Shown: positions 19,027-29,778, counted from the stretch's first letter. The stretch is 64,000 nucleotides of DNA from Sphingomonas sp. (GCA_017418975.1 JAFOMG010000011.1:186001-250000), one strand, 5' to 3'. Notes: generated by a model from the letters alone, not told the origin. Numbers and translations are program-made.

Positions 19027-19382
19027 CGCAGCTCACCATCTTCGGCGGCTCGATCGTCGCGGTGCTGGTGCTCGCGCTGCTCGCCCGGCTGCTCGGGCTC
19101 GGCGGCGCGCGCATCGGCAGCGCCGAGGAGGCCCGCGCGGCGGCGGAGGCGATGATCCCCGGTTTCGAGGGCGGCGCGGTGGTGATCGGCAGCGACGGCA
19201 AGGCAGCGCTGGTGCGGGGCGGCGCGGGCGACGCCGCGCTGCTCAAGATCCATGGCGCCCGCATTGCGGCGCGGCACCTGCGGGCGCCGCTCGCCGGCAC
19301 GCCCGCGCCCGACGGGCTTGCTTTCGACAGCGGCGATGCGCGCTTCGGCACGGTGGTGCTCAAGGGCGTGACCGCGCTGTGA
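19023..19382 (+). CDS. Small membrane-anchored protein of unknown function
   Basis: 119 residues from a GTG start that overlaps the DUF442 stop (GTGA). The N-terminus (VTQLTIFGGSIVAVLVLALLARLLGLGG) is a membrane anchor, followed by a soluble domain with SAEEARAAAEAMIPGFEGG and repeated short strands. The pattern resembles a conserved small protein often found in sphingomonads, but I cannot name it. It ends the recQ-led chain of overlapping genes. Confidence 0.62.
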   Translation: MTQLTIFGGSIVAVLVLALLARLLGLGGARIGSAEEARAAAEAMIPGFEGGAVVIGSDGKAALVRGGAGDAALLKIHGARIAARHLRAPLAGTPAPDGLAFDSGDARFGTVVLKGVTAL

Positions 19383-19447
19383 TCCCGCCCGCGTTCCATG
19401 CCGCAGCGCGGCGTGACTCGCTACTGACATTGCGGTAAACAAGGCCG

Positions 19448-20419
19448 ATGCCCGAGATGCCGCTGCTCTTCGATCCGGTGAACTATGCCATTCCCGGCTT
19501 CGTGGCGCTGATCGTCGTCGAGATGCTGATCGCGCGGACTCGGGACCGGCAGCGCTATTGCCCGCGGGACACGCTCACCTCGCTGCTGCTCGGCTTCGGC
19601 AGCACGGTCTCCAGCGCGCTCACCGCCGGGCTGGTCTTCGCCATCTCGATGTGGGTGTATCAGTTCCGCTTCTTCACCATCGGCTTCGCCTGGTACTGGT
19701 TCGTCGTCGCCTTCGTGCTCGACGATCTCGCTTATTATTTCGCGCATCGTACCGGCCACCGCGTCCGCTGGTTCTGGGCGAGCCATGTCATCCATCATTC
19801 GAGCCAGCACTATAACCTGTCGACCGCGCTGCGGCAGACCTGGACCGGCTTTGTCAGCCTGAGCTTCCTGTTCCGCCTGCCGTTGTTCCTGATCGGCTTC
19901 CATCCGCTGATGATCTTCTTCTGCGCCGGGCTGAACCTGATCTACCAGTTCTGGATCCATACCGAGGTGGTCGGCCGGATGCCGCGCTGGTTCGAGGCAG
20001 TGATGAACACCCCGTCGCACCACCGGGTCCATCACGCCACCAATCCGCGCTATCTCGACAAGAACTATGCGGGCGTCTTCATCGTCTGGGACCGGCTGCT
20101 CGGCACGTTCGAGGCGGAACGGGAGGACGAGAAGCCGCGCTACGGCATCGTCAAGGATCTCGGTAGCTTCAGCCTGTTCTGGGCCGCGTTCCACGAATGG
20201 GTGGGCATCGCGAAGGACGTATGGGCCGCGCCGGACCTGAAGTCCCGAATCCTGTACATGATCGCGCCGCCGGGCTGGAGCCATGACGGCAGCCGCGATA
20301 CATCCGAGACCATCAAGGCGCGCTGGGAGGCGCGGCAGCAGCGGGGGATCGCGTGGAAGCAGCCGACATCGTCGTCATCGGTGGAGGATCGGGCGGAAGC
20401 GCCGTCGCAGGCCGCCTGA
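19448..20419 (+). CDS. Fatty acid hydroxylase/sterol desaturase family membrane protein
   Basis: 323 residues with about five membrane segments. The di-iron histidine clusters are all present: HRTGH near residue 100, HVIHHS near residue 117, and HRVHH near residue 198. The family hydroxylates or desaturates lipid C-H bonds with O2. It is much longer than CrtZ (about 160-175 residues), so carotenoid hydroxylase is not the first guess. The last 22 codons (RQQRGIAWKQPTSSSSVEDR and on) lie out of frame over the start of the GMC oxidoreductase and are low-complexity. Confidence 0.88.
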   Translation: MPEMPLLFDPVNYAIPGFVALIVVEMLIARTRDRQRYCPRDTLTSLLLGFGSTVSSALTAGLVFAISMWVYQFRFFTIGFAWYWFVVAFVLDDLAYYFAHRTGHRVRWFWASHVIHHSSQHYNLSTALRQTWTGFVSLSFLFRLPLFLIGFHPLMIFFCAGLNLIYQFWIHTEVVGRMPRWFEAVMNTPSHHRVHHATNPRYLDKNYAGVFIVWDRLLGTFEAEREDEKPRYGIVKDLGSFSLFWAAFHEWVGIAKDVWAAPDLKSRILYMIAPPGWSHDGSRDTSETIKARWEARQQRGIAWKQPTSSSSVEDRAEAPSQAA

Positions 20420-21930
20420 GCGAAGGCGGCAGGTACAGCGTCGCGGTGCTCGAGGCCGGCGGCCGCAACACCGGCATCAAGACGCGCATGCCCGGCATGC
20501 TTCCGTTCCAGGGCCCGGCGACCAACTGGGCGTTCGAGACGGTGCCGCAGCGCGGGCTCAACGGCCGGCGCGGCTATCAGCCCCGCGGCAAGGGGCTGGG
20601 CGGGTCGAGCGCGATCAACGCGATGCTCTATGTCCGCGGCCATGCCCGGGACTATGACGAATGGCGCGACCTCGGCTGCCCGGGCTGGGGCTGGGACGAA
20701 ATGCTGCCCTGGTTCCGCCGCGCCGAGCACAATGTCCGCGGCGCCGATGCCTTCCATGGCGACAGCGGCCCGCTCTGGGTGAGCGACCAGCTCTATGCCC
20801 ATGGCGGCAGCGAGGCGTTCATCGAAGCCGCCGGCGCGCTGCAGATCCCGCGCAACGACGATTTCAACGGCGCGCACCAGTCGGGTGCCGGCCTCTTCCA
20901 GGTGACGCAGCGCAACGGCGAGCGGTGGAGCGCCGCGCGCGCCTATCTCGAGCGGCGCGAGACACTCGAGATCATTACCGAGGCCAGCGTCGAGCGCGTG
21001 CTGTTCGAGGAAGGCCGGGTCTGGGGCGTCGCCTATCAGCGCGACGGCGTGGCGCGCGAGATCCGGGCCCGGCGCGCCGTCGTGCTCGCGGCCGGCGCCT
21101 TTCAGACGCCGCAGCTGCTGATGCTCTCGGGCATCGGCCCCGGCGAGCATCTGCGCGAGATGGGCCTGTCGGTGCGGATCGACCGGCCGGCGGTGGGCGG
21201 CAATCTCCAGGACCATCTCGACTATGTCGCCGCCTTCGAGACGCCGGGCAGCTATTTCCTCGGCAGCTCGGGCATGGGCAAGCTGAAGTCGCTGGCATCG
21301 ATGGGGCGCTGGATGCTCACGCGCAAGGGCGGGATGACCAGCCCCTATGCCGAGGCCGGAGCCTTTCTCCGCAGCGATCCCGCGCTGGAGCGGCCCGATC
21401 TCCAGCTCCATTTCCTGATCGCCATCGTCGAGGATCATGGCCGCACCCCGGTGCCGGGGCATGGCTTCAGCTGCCATGCCTGTGTGCTGCGGCCCGAGAG
21501 CCGTGGCACCGTCCGCCTCCAGTCGCTCGATCCGCGCGCGGCCCCGCTGATCGATCCCGATTTCCTCGGCGATCCACGCGACCTGGCGCTGCTCAAGCAG
21601 GGCGTGCGGACCATGTACCGCATCCTCGAGGCACCGCAGCTCGCCCGGTATAAGGGGCGCGATCGCTATCCGATCGACGTGGCCGACGATGCCGCGCTCG
21701 AGCGGCTGATCCGGGCCCGGGCGGACACGATCTACCACCCCGTCGGCACCGCGCGCATGGGCTCGGACGAAGGCGCGGTGGTGACGCCGCGGCTCAAGGT
21801 GCGCGGGGTGGAGGGGCTCTACATCGCTGATGCCTCGATCATGCCGCGGCTGATCGGCGGCAACACCAATGCGCCGACCATGGTGATCGGCGAGCGCTGC
21901 GCCCGTTTCATCGAGGAAGACCTGGCCTGA
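20353..21930 (+). CDS. GMC-family FAD-dependent oxidoreductase
   Basis: 525 residues. The N-terminal Rossmann motif (IVVIGGGSGGSAVAGRLSEGG) starts at residue 5. The GMC signature GKGLGGSSAINAMLYVRG follows, then AAGAFQTPQLLMLSGIGP (second GMC signature). The C-terminal active-site region is YHPVGTARMGSDEG (catalytic His), then IADASIMPRLIGGNTNAPT (catalytic Asn). It resembles choline or alcohol dehydrogenases; the substrate is unknown. The GTG start lies 67 bases inside the preceding gene, and because the FAD motif begins immediately, a later start is not possible. Co-expression with the hydroxylase-family gene is likely. Confidence 0.92.
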   Translation: MEAADIVVIGGGSGGSAVAGRLSEGGRYSVAVLEAGGRNTGIKTRMPGMLPFQGPATNWAFETVPQRGLNGRRGYQPRGKGLGGSSAINAMLYVRGHARDYDEWRDLGCPGWGWDEMLPWFRRAEHNVRGADAFHGDSGPLWVSDQLYAHGGSEAFIEAAGALQIPRNDDFNGAHQSGAGLFQVTQRNGERWSAARAYLERRETLEIITEASVERVLFEEGRVWGVAYQRDGVAREIRARRAVVLAAGAFQTPQLLMLSGIGPGEHLREMGLSVRIDRPAVGGNLQDHLDYVAAFETPGSYFLGSSGMGKLKSLASMGRWMLTRKGGMTSPYAEAGAFLRSDPALERPDLQLHFLIAIVEDHGRTPVPGHGFSCHACVLRPESRGTVRLQSLDPRAAPLIDPDFLGDPRDLALLKQGVRTMYRILEAPQLARYKGRDRYPIDVADDAALERLIRARADTIYHPVGTARMGSDEGAVVTPRLKVRGVEGLYIADASIMPRLIGGNTNAPTMVIGERCARFIEEDLA

Positions 21931-21934
21931 TCTC

Positions 21935-22050
21935 CTTCTCCCTTGGCGGGAGAGGGAAGGGGCCCGCCGCCAAAGGCGGTGGGAAGCATGTATGGGGTAT
22001 TCCGCGGCCCAAGGGCCGGGGTCCCGGGATCCCCGCCTTGGCGGGAATAT
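21935..22050. repeat. Intergenic palindromic repeats
   Basis: This part of the 250-base gap after the GMC gene holds short GC-rich inverted repeats: CTCCCTTGGCGGGAG near 21940, CCGCCAAAGGCGG near 21970, and CCCCGCCTTGGCGGG near 22031. They resemble REP-type elements seen elsewhere in the window. No coding potential is supported. Confidence 0.5.
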
Positions 22051-22080
22051 GCGTCCGCGTGCCTCCGGCCCGCAAACGCC

Positions 22081-22113
22081 AAAAAAAGGGCCGATGGTCA
22101 AGACCACCGGCCC
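22081..22113 (-). terminator. Rho-independent terminator of glnK-amt
   Basis: On the minus strand, GGGCCGGTGGTC pairs with GACCATCGGCCC (12 pairs, one mismatch) across a 2-base centre, immediately followed by TTTTTTT. It lies about 70 bases past the amt stop. Confidence 0.9.
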
Positions 22114-22184
22114 AAGTCGTCCGCAGGAGGAACCTCGGTTGGGCGCCGCGCGCGCAGGAGAGATGCGCGCGGCGCCCGATCTCG

Positions 22185-23600
22185 TCAGTAATTGTAGGCG
22201 CGCTCGCCATGGGCATTGATGTCCAGGCCTTCGACCTCGACTTCCTTGCTGGGGCGGATGCCGATCGTGAACTTGAGCAGCAGGAACAGGACCAGCGACA
22301 CGCCGCCCGACAGGGCCAGCGTGGTCAGCACGCCCTGGGTCTGCACCCAGAGCTGGCTGGCCATGTCGTACTTGCCGGCCACCGCCGGGATCACGGTGAA
22401 GTCCATGAAGCCCTGGCCGCCCAGCGCCGGATCGGCGACGATGCCGGTGCCGATCGCGCCGATGATGCCGCCGATGCAGTGCACGCCGAACACGTCGAGC
22501 GTGTCGTCATATTTCAGCGCGTTCTTCACCGTGGTGACGAAGAAGAAGCAGCCGATCGAGGCGACCGCGCCGAGCACCACCGAAGTCATCGGGGCGGCGA
22601 AGCCGGCGGCCGGGGTGATCGCGACCAGGCCGGCGACCACGCCCGAGGCGGCGCCGAGCAGCGACGGCTTGCCGTGCACCACCTGCTCGATGATCGCCCA
22701 CATCGCGCCCGCCGCGGCGGTGGCAACCATGGTGTTGATGAAGGCGAGCGAGGCGAACTTGTTGGCCTCCAGGTTCGAGCCGGCGTTGAAGCCGAACCAG
22801 CCGACCCAGAGCAGCGAGGCGCCGATCATCGTCATGGTCAGCGAATGCGGCGGCATCGGCTCGCTCTTGTAGCCCACGCGCTTGCCGATCACGAGGCAGC
22901 CGACCAGGCCGGCGATGCCCGCATTGATGTGCACCACGGTGCCGCCCGCGAAGTCGAGCGCGCCCTTGCCCCACAGGAAGCCATGATCGTCGGGCAGGCC
23001 GGCGGTGAAGTCCGGGCCCGGCCAGTACCAGACCATGTGCGCCATCGGATAATAGACCAGGATCGACCAGGCGACGACGAAGAGGATCAGCGGCGTGAAC
23101 TTCACGCGCTCGGCAAAGGCGCCGACGATCAGCGCCGGCGTGATCATCGCGAAGGTCATCTGGAAGACGACGAAGGTCGTCTCGGGCAGATAGACGCCGT
23201 TCGAGAAGGTCGCGGCGAAGGTGTTGGCGTCGACGCCCTTCATCAGCGCCTTGGAGAAGCCGCCGACGAACGCGTTGAGCGCGCCGCCATTGGTGAAGGC
23301 CATGGAATAGCCGATGGTAACCCAGAGCAGGCCGGCGACGCAGACGATGGTGAGCACCTGCATCAGCACCGAGAGCATGTTCTTGGTGCGGACCAGGCCG
23401 CCATAGAAGAGCGCGAGGCCGGGCACCGACATCATCAGCACCAGCGCGGCCGAGACGAGCATCCAGCTGACGTCGCCCTTGTTGACCATCGCGTCGGTCG
23501 GCACCACCGGGGCGGCGGCGGGCGCCTGCGCGAGCGCGGGTATCGCGGCGAACAGGGCGCCGAGCCCCGCTCCCGCGGCAATCTTCATCGCTAGTTTCAT
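22185..23600 (-). CDS. amt: Ammonium transporter Amt
   Basis: About 471 residues with a cleavable signal peptide (MKLAMKIAAGAGLGALFAAIPALAQA) and eleven membrane helices. Amt hallmarks are GLALFYGGLVR, WSILVYYPMAHMVW, DFAGGTVVHINAG (first pore His) and DVFGVHCIGGIIGAIGTG (second pore His). It carries ammonium across the inner membrane and is gated by GlnK. The ATG at 23600 is preceded by GGGGG; an ATG at 23618 that overlaps the glnK stop is the alternative. It is the second gene of the glnK-amt operon. Confidence 0.96.
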   Translation of the reverse strand: MKLAMKIAAGAGLGALFAAIPALAQAPAAAPVVPTDAMVNKGDVSWMLVSAALVLMMSVPGLALFYGGLVRTKNMLSVLMQVLTIVCVAGLLWVTIGYSMAFTNGGALNAFVGGFSKALMKGVDANTFAATFSNGVYLPETTFVVFQMTFAMITPALIVGAFAERVKFTPLILFVVAWSILVYYPMAHMVWYWPGPDFTAGLPDDHGFLWGKGALDFAGGTVVHINAGIAGLVGCLVIGKRVGYKSEPMPPHSLTMTMIGASLLWVGWFGFNAGSNLEANKFASLAFINTMVATAAAGAMWAIIEQVVHGKPSLLGAASGVVAGLVAITPAAGFAAPMTSVVLGAVASIGCFFFVTTVKNALKYDDTLDVFGVHCIGGIIGAIGTGIVADPALGGQGFMDFTVIPAVAGKYDMASQLWVQTQGVLTTLALSGGVSLVLFLLLKFTIGIRPSKEVEVEGLDINAHGERAYNY

Positions 23601-23614
23601 CTGGACCCCCATCT

Positions 23615-23953
23615 TCACAGCGCCGTCTCGTCGGTCTCGCCCGTGCGGATGCGCACGGCCTGGCCGACATCGAGGACGAAAATCTTGCCATCGCCGATCG
23701 CGCCGGTGCTGGCGGCGGCCTGGATCGCTTCGACCGCGCGATCGGCCAGGTCGGCGCCCACCACGACCTCGATCTTGATCTTGGGCACCATGTTGGTGCT
23801 GTATTCCGCGCCGCGATAGATTTCGGTCTGGCCCTTCTGGCGGCCGAACCCCTTGACCTCCGACACGGTCATGCCCGCGACCCCCACGCCCGTGAGCGCC
23901 TCGCGGACCTCGTCCAGCTTGAACGGTTTTATGATGGCGATGATGAGTTTCAT
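23615..23953 (-). CDS. glnK: P-II nitrogen regulatory protein GlnK
   Basis: 112 residues, exactly P-II size. MKLIIAIIKPFKLDEVREAL opens the fold. The T-loop carries the uridylylation Tyr51 in EIYRGAEYSTN, and the C-terminal signature GDGKIFVLDVGQAVRIRTGE completes it. GlnK binds ATP/ADP and 2-oxoglutarate and blocks Amt when nitrogen is ample; its place directly before amt indicates GlnK rather than GlnB. A sigma-54 promoter lies upstream. Confidence 0.96.
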   Translation of the reverse strand: MKLIIAIIKPFKLDEVREALTGVGVAGMTVSEVKGFGRQKGQTEIYRGAEYSTNMVPKIKIEVVVGADLADRAVEAIQAAASTGAIGDGKIFVLDVGQAVRIRTGETDETAL

Positions 23954-23992
23954 GTCGCCCCCTCGTTGGCGGTTATCCCGAGAGGTGCAGGA

Positions 23993-24007
23993 GCAAGCGG
24001 CGTGCCA
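23993..24007 (-). promoter_or_regulatory. Sigma-54 (RpoN) promoter for glnK-amt
   Basis: The minus strand reads TGGCACGCCGCTTGC, an exact match to the TGGCAC-N5-TTGC consensus. Transcription would start about 12 bases downstream of TTGC, near 23981, giving a leader of about 28 bases. This fits nitrogen-limited, NtrC-dependent control, which is the rule for glnK-amt operons. No convincing NtrC site was identified by eye. Confidence 0.85.
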
Positions 24008-24053
24008 AGCGCAAGAATCCCACGATTCCGCGAGGTTTCCGCGCAATCAAATA

Positions 24054-24067
24054 TTACCTGGCGGTAA
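24054..24067. promoter_or_regulatory. Small palindrome TTACC-N4-GGTAA
   Basis: TTACC and GGTAA flank TGGC in an AT-rich stretch between the glnK promoter and the divergent gene at 24180. It may be a repressor or activator site for either gene. The dyad is seen; the function is unknown. Confidence 0.3.
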
Positions 24068-24179
24068 ATTTTTGTGCAGTTGCGAAGGTGTGCCTAAAAA
24101 ACGGGCAGAATTCGTTGTGCATCCGGCGCGGCGGAGCGGAACATGTCGATCCGCGCGAAACTGGGGTAAGGAGCGACCC

Positions 24180-24887
24180 ATGCCATTCGCCATGCCCGTT
24201 CCGCAGGACAATGTGCCGGCGGTCAGCTATCCGGTGCTCGCGGCTGAAGCCGCGGGCGCCCGGGGCTTCGTGCCGCGCGGCTGGACATTGGAGAGCGCGG
24301 TGGCCGGCGATCTCGACGGCGATGGCCGGCCTGATCTCGCCTTCGTGCTCCACATGACGGACCCCGCCAATGTCCGGAAGAACGATGACGGCCTTTGCGG
24401 CGATACGCTCGACACCAATCCGCGCATCCTCGGCGTCGCGCTCGCGCGGCCGGAGGGCGGCTATCGCCTCGTCGTACAGAATCACGATCTGGTGCCGCGC
24501 CGCGACAATGCCTGTGCCGAGGACTGGTTCGATGGCGAGACGGGCGGCGGGATCGTCATCGCACGCGGCAATGTCGTGGTCACGCTCGGCCGGTTCATGA
24601 GCGCGGGCGGATGGGGCATGGGGCGCACCGTCTTCACGCTGCGCTGGCGTGAGGGCGCGCTGCGGCTGATCGGCTTCGACGCCCGGAACACCCAGCGCAA
24701 CAGCGGCGAGACTTCGTCGCTCAGCGTCAACTATCTCACCCGCAAGGTGCGGATCGCGCATGGCAGGATCGACAGCGATGCGGAAACGGTGCGCTGGACG
24801 CGGCTGCCCGGCACCACGCTCCCCGCGATCGATGCGATCGGCAACGGGCTCGACTATGATCCGGCGGGGCTGGCCGGGAAGCTCTGA
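24180..24887 (+). CDS. FG-GAP/VCBS-like protein of unknown function
   Basis: 235 residues. One clear calcium-loop motif, AGDLDGDGRPDLAFVL, lies near residue 45, as in FG-GAP/VCBS repeats, followed by beta-rich sequence (GGIVIARGNVVVTLGRF, then GRTVFTLRWREGALRLIGFDA). There is no obvious signal peptide from this start, although an exported relative would be expected to have one. The ATG at 24180 has AAGGAG 7 bases upstream. Coupled to the next gene by TGATG. Similar proteins seem to be uncharacterised. Confidence 0.65.
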   Translation: MPFAMPVPQDNVPAVSYPVLAAEAAGARGFVPRGWTLESAVAGDLDGDGRPDLAFVLHMTDPANVRKNDDGLCGDTLDTNPRILGVALARPEGGYRLVVQNHDLVPRRDNACAEDWFDGETGGGIVIARGNVVVTLGRFMSAGGWGMGRTVFTLRWREGALRLIGFDARNTQRNSGETSSLSVNYLTRKVRIAHGRIDSDAETVRWTRLPGTTLPAIDAIGNGLDYDPAGLAGKL

Positions 24888-25636
24888 TGCTGCTCGCCAT
24901 CCTCCTCTCCGCGCTGGCGATGACGCTGATCGTCGGCTTCCGCTATCTGCTGGCGAGCGGCGGCTTCGCGCTGGCGACGCGGCTCCGGCACCCTGGGCTC
25001 TATGCCGGGCTCGGCCCGCAGATCCGCCGCGAGATCGGCTGGAGCCTGGCCAGCGCCGCCATCTACGGGGTGCCGGCGGGCGTCGTTGCCTGGGGCTGGG
25101 CCAATCGCGGCTGGACGCGGATCTACATCGATGTCCATGCCTTTCCGCTCTGGTATCTCCCCGTCTCGGTGCTGCTCTATCTCCTCGCGCACGATGCCTG
25201 GTTCTACTGGACGCATCGCTGGATGCACCGGCCCGCGCTCTTCCGCCGCATGCATGCCGTCCATCACGCCAGCCGGCCGCCCACCGCCTGGGCGGCGATG
25301 AGCTTCCATCCCCTCGAGGCGGTGACCGGCGCCGTGGTCATCCCCGGCCTCGTCTTCCTGGTCCCCATCCATGCCGGTGCATTGGGAGGGGTGCTGGCGA
25401 TCATGACGGTGATGGGCGTCACCAACCATATGGGCTGGGAGATCTGGCCGCGCTGGGTCTGGCGCGGGCCGCTCGGCGCCTGGCTGATCACCGCCAGCCA
25501 CCACCAGCGCCATCACGAGCGCTACAACCGCAATTTCGGCCTCTATTTCCGCCATTGGGACCGGCTTTGCGGCACCGATGCCGGGCTCGGCGGCTTCGCG
25601 CCGCCCGGACCGTCCAAGGGCCGCGACTGGTCCTGA
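24887..25636 (+). CDS. Fatty acid hydroxylase/sterol desaturase family protein
   Basis: 249 residues with about four to five membrane helices. Di-iron histidine motifs: HDAWFYWTHRWMH, then HAVHHAS, and C-terminal HHQRHHERYN, with NH in TNHMGWEIWP. It is the second member of this family within 5 kb and is more compact than the one at 19448. Likely lipid hydroxylase at the inner membrane; substrate unknown. Its ATG overlaps the stop of the preceding gene (TGATG). Confidence 0.88.
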   Translation: MLLAILLSALAMTLIVGFRYLLASGGFALATRLRHPGLYAGLGPQIRREIGWSLASAAIYGVPAGVVAWGWANRGWTRIYIDVHAFPLWYLPVSVLLYLLAHDAWFYWTHRWMHRPALFRRMHAVHHASRPPTAWAAMSFHPLEAVTGAVVIPGLVFLVPIHAGALGGVLAIMTVMGVTNHMGWEIWPRWVWRGPLGAWLITASHHQRHHERYNRNFGLYFRHWDRLCGTDAGLGGFAPPGPSKGRDWS

Positions 25637-25709
25637 TTTGCCGCCGGCCGGAGGAACCGGGTTCGCGCGGGCGGCGTTTCGCAGCTGCAACATCCGGGAA
25701 ACCCAGTTC

Positions 25710-26558
25710 ATGCGTATCCACCGTGCCGCGCTCTTCGCGGCGCTCTGCCTCGCCGCCATGCCTGCCCTGGCCCGGGACGAAACGCCGCCCGCCACGCGCG
25801 ACAGGGGCGATTTCGCGATGATCGGCGTCGGCGCGGCGGTGCTGCCCGATTATGAAGGCTCGAACGACTATCGTTTCGCCCCCGTGCCCTTCGCCGTCGG
25901 CAAGCTTTCGGGGTTCGGCTTCGAGCTTGCGGGCACCCGGCTGAGCATCGACCTCATTCCGGATCGTTCGGCCAGCGGCCTCGACTTCCAGGCCGGCCCC
26001 ACGGTCAACGTCAACTTCAACCGCACCAGCATCGGCGCCATCGCGGATCCGCGGATCCGGGCGCTGGGCAAGCTCGATGCGGCGATCGAGGTCGGCGGCT
26101 TTGTCGGCGTCGCCAAGACCGGGGTGTTCACCAGCGACTATGACCGGATCGCCTTCCGCGCCTCCTATCGCCACGACGTGGCCGGGGTCTCCAGCGCGGG
26201 CGTGTTCAATCCCTCGATCACCTATATGACGCCGCTCAGCCGCAAGGCGATGGTCGGGCTGTTCCTCTCCGCGACCCGCGTGGAGAAGGGCTATGCCACC
26301 ACCTATTTCGGCGTGACTCCCGCCGGCGCGGCCGCCAGCGGCCTGGCCGCGTGGAACCCCAGGGGCGGCTGGAAGGACTGGACCGCGGGCCTGGGCGGCG
26401 CGGTGTCGCTCGGCGGCGACCTCACCCATGGCCTCCAGCTCGTCGGCGGCGCCACCTATCGCAGGCTGATCGGCGACTTCGGCGATTCGCCGATCGTCCG
26501 CACCGCGGGCGCGCGCGGCCAGTGGCTGGGCAGCATCGGCGTTGCCTACAGCTTCTGA
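25710..26558 (+). CDS. MipA/OmpV-family outer membrane protein
   Basis: 282 residues. A signal peptide (MRIHRAALFAALCLAAMPALA) is followed by the MipA/OmpV opening (GVGAAVLPDYEGSNDYRFAPVP), alternating beta strands, and a terminal GSIGVAYSF ending in Phe, as expected for an outer-membrane barrel. MipA links murein synthase and hydrolase in E. coli; most homologues are general barrels. The ATG at 25710 is the only start that gives a clean signal peptide. It ends just before the TPP riboswitch. Confidence 0.88.
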   Translation: MRIHRAALFAALCLAAMPALARDETPPATRDRGDFAMIGVGAAVLPDYEGSNDYRFAPVPFAVGKLSGFGFELAGTRLSIDLIPDRSASGLDFQAGPTVNVNFNRTSIGAIADPRIRALGKLDAAIEVGGFVGVAKTGVFTSDYDRIAFRASYRHDVAGVSSAGVFNPSITYMTPLSRKAMVGLFLSATRVEKGYATTYFGVTPAGAAASGLAAWNPRGGWKDWTAGLGGAVSLGGDLTHGLQLVGGATYRRLIGDFGDSPIVRTAGARGQWLGSIGVAYSF

Positions 26559-26604
26559 AGCATCGCTGGACCTTGCCGGCCCGAGCGCCTAAGACTCCGC
26601 CATC

Positions 26605-28618
<2,014 letters not shown>

Positions 28619-28693
28619 GGGTTTCGTTCCTTATATGTTCCAATCCTGCGGAGGCTGTGCTAGGGCTGCGCCGTCTCCGCAGGAGTAATGTCC

Positions 28694-29170
28694 ATGCACC
28701 ACGTCGAACCTTGCCGCGATTTCGATTTCCAGCAGGGCCGCTGGCACGTCCGGCATCGCCGGCTCACGGCGCGGCTGGCAGGCTGCACGACCTGGGAGGA
28801 ATTCACCGGTACCAGCGAGCAGCGCCCGCTGCTCGGCGGCAATGGCAATATCGAGGACAATCTGCTCCATCTGCCCGGCGGGACCTATCGCGCGGTGGCG
28901 CTGCGCTCCTATGATCCGGCAAGCGCCAGCTGGGCGATCTGGTGGCTCGACGGCCGCGCCCCCCATCGGCTCGACGTGCCGGTGATCGGCGCGTTCGAGA
29001 ATGGCGTCGGCCGCTTCCATGCCGATGACGTGCTGGACGGCCGCCCCGTCCGCCTGCGCTTCCTGTGGCTCGGGACCGACGGCGCTGCCCCGCGCTGGGA
29101 ACAGGCGCTTTCGCCGGACGGCGGCGCGACCTGGGAGACCAACTGGACGATGGACTTCACTCGGGCCTGA
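28694..29170 (+). CDS. DUF1579-like protein
   Basis: About 158 residues. The pattern DFDFQQGRWHVRHRRLTARL, then WEEFTGTSEQRPLLGGNGNIEDN, and LSPDGGATWETNWTMDF at the end matches a widespread lipocalin-like DUF1579 family of unknown function. AGGAG lies 8 bases before this ATG; another ATG two codons upstream is too close to it. Soluble, no signal peptide. Possibly transcribed from its own promoter in the 70-base gap after thiC. Confidence 0.7.
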   Translation: MHHVEPCRDFDFQQGRWHVRHRRLTARLAGCTTWEEFTGTSEQRPLLGGNGNIEDNLLHLPGGTYRAVALRSYDPASASWAIWWLDGRAPHRLDVPVIGAFENGVGRFHADDVLDGRPVRLRFLWLGTDGAAPRWEQALSPDGGATWETNWTMDFTRA

Positions 29171-29275
29171 ACCGGTTTCCGCCCGGGGCGGAATCATCTC
29201 CGGAACGGATGAGCCTGTGTCCATTCCCGACAGATTGGGCGCTATTCCCCCCACCGTTCGCATCGGGGAGAGGTC

Positions 29276-29674
29276 ATGGCGCGGGGCGGGAAACGATGGG
29301 CGGGAGCGTTGCTCCTCTTCGGCGGGCTCGTTCCCTCCGCCGTGGCGCAGGAGCGAATGGCGTGCGCGCCGGATTTCTCGGCGGTCACCAGCGATGCGGC
29401 GGCGCACCGGCTCGTCCGCGAGGGGAGGCTGGTCGCGATCCGCCCTTTCCCCGGCGGCCCGGACGATATCGGCTATCTCTCCCCCGCGGCCGAAGCGGCG
29501 CGTCGTCATTTCATCGGCATGCTCGGCCGCCTGGTCGAGCAGGACCTGATCGACAGCCTCGAGGTTCTGCCCGAATATCGCGGCGAGAGCATCGTCCCCG
29601 TCCGCCTCCGCTTCCGCGGCGACCATAGCCGGGGCGGCGGCGCGCCGTTCGAGGCCGTGGTCGAGATCTGGTGA
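29276..29674 (+). CDS. Secreted protein of unknown function
   Basis: 132 residues with a signal peptide (basic start, GALLLFGGLVPSAVAQ, cleavage after VAQ region). The mature part has one Cys near the start (ERMACAPDFS) and SLEVLPEYRGESIVPVRLRF. Family not recognised. GGGGAGAGGTC lies just upstream of the ATG. Its stop is 105 bases before the RidA-family start chosen here, although an upstream GTG of that frame overlaps this stop. Confidence 0.55.
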   Translation: MARGGKRWAGALLLFGGLVPSAVAQERMACAPDFSAVTSDAAAHRLVREGRLVAIRPFPGGPDDIGYLSPAAEAARRHFIGMLGRLVEQDLIDSLEVLPEYRGESIVPVRLRFRGDHSRGGGAPFEAVVEIW

Positions 29675-29778
29675 CCGCTCGCCCTGTGACGGCACTGGCA
29701 TCGGAGCCCGTGCCGGTGCAGGCTGTTTCCGGCCGCGACGAGGGGCGGGGCATGGGCAAGGCATGGCGGAGGCAGGCA

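Noticed and set aside
24008..24179. NtrC-binding sites upstream of the glnK promoter
   Set aside because: TGCA- and GTGC-like fragments are present, but none forms a convincing TGCACC-N5-GGTGCA dyad; a matrix scan would be needed.
19448..25636. Assigning either hydroxylase-family protein as beta-carotene hydroxylase CrtZ because a crt cluster is near
   Set aside because: Both proteins are much longer than CrtZ and lie outside the crt operon; the family also covers sterol and lipid hydroxylases.
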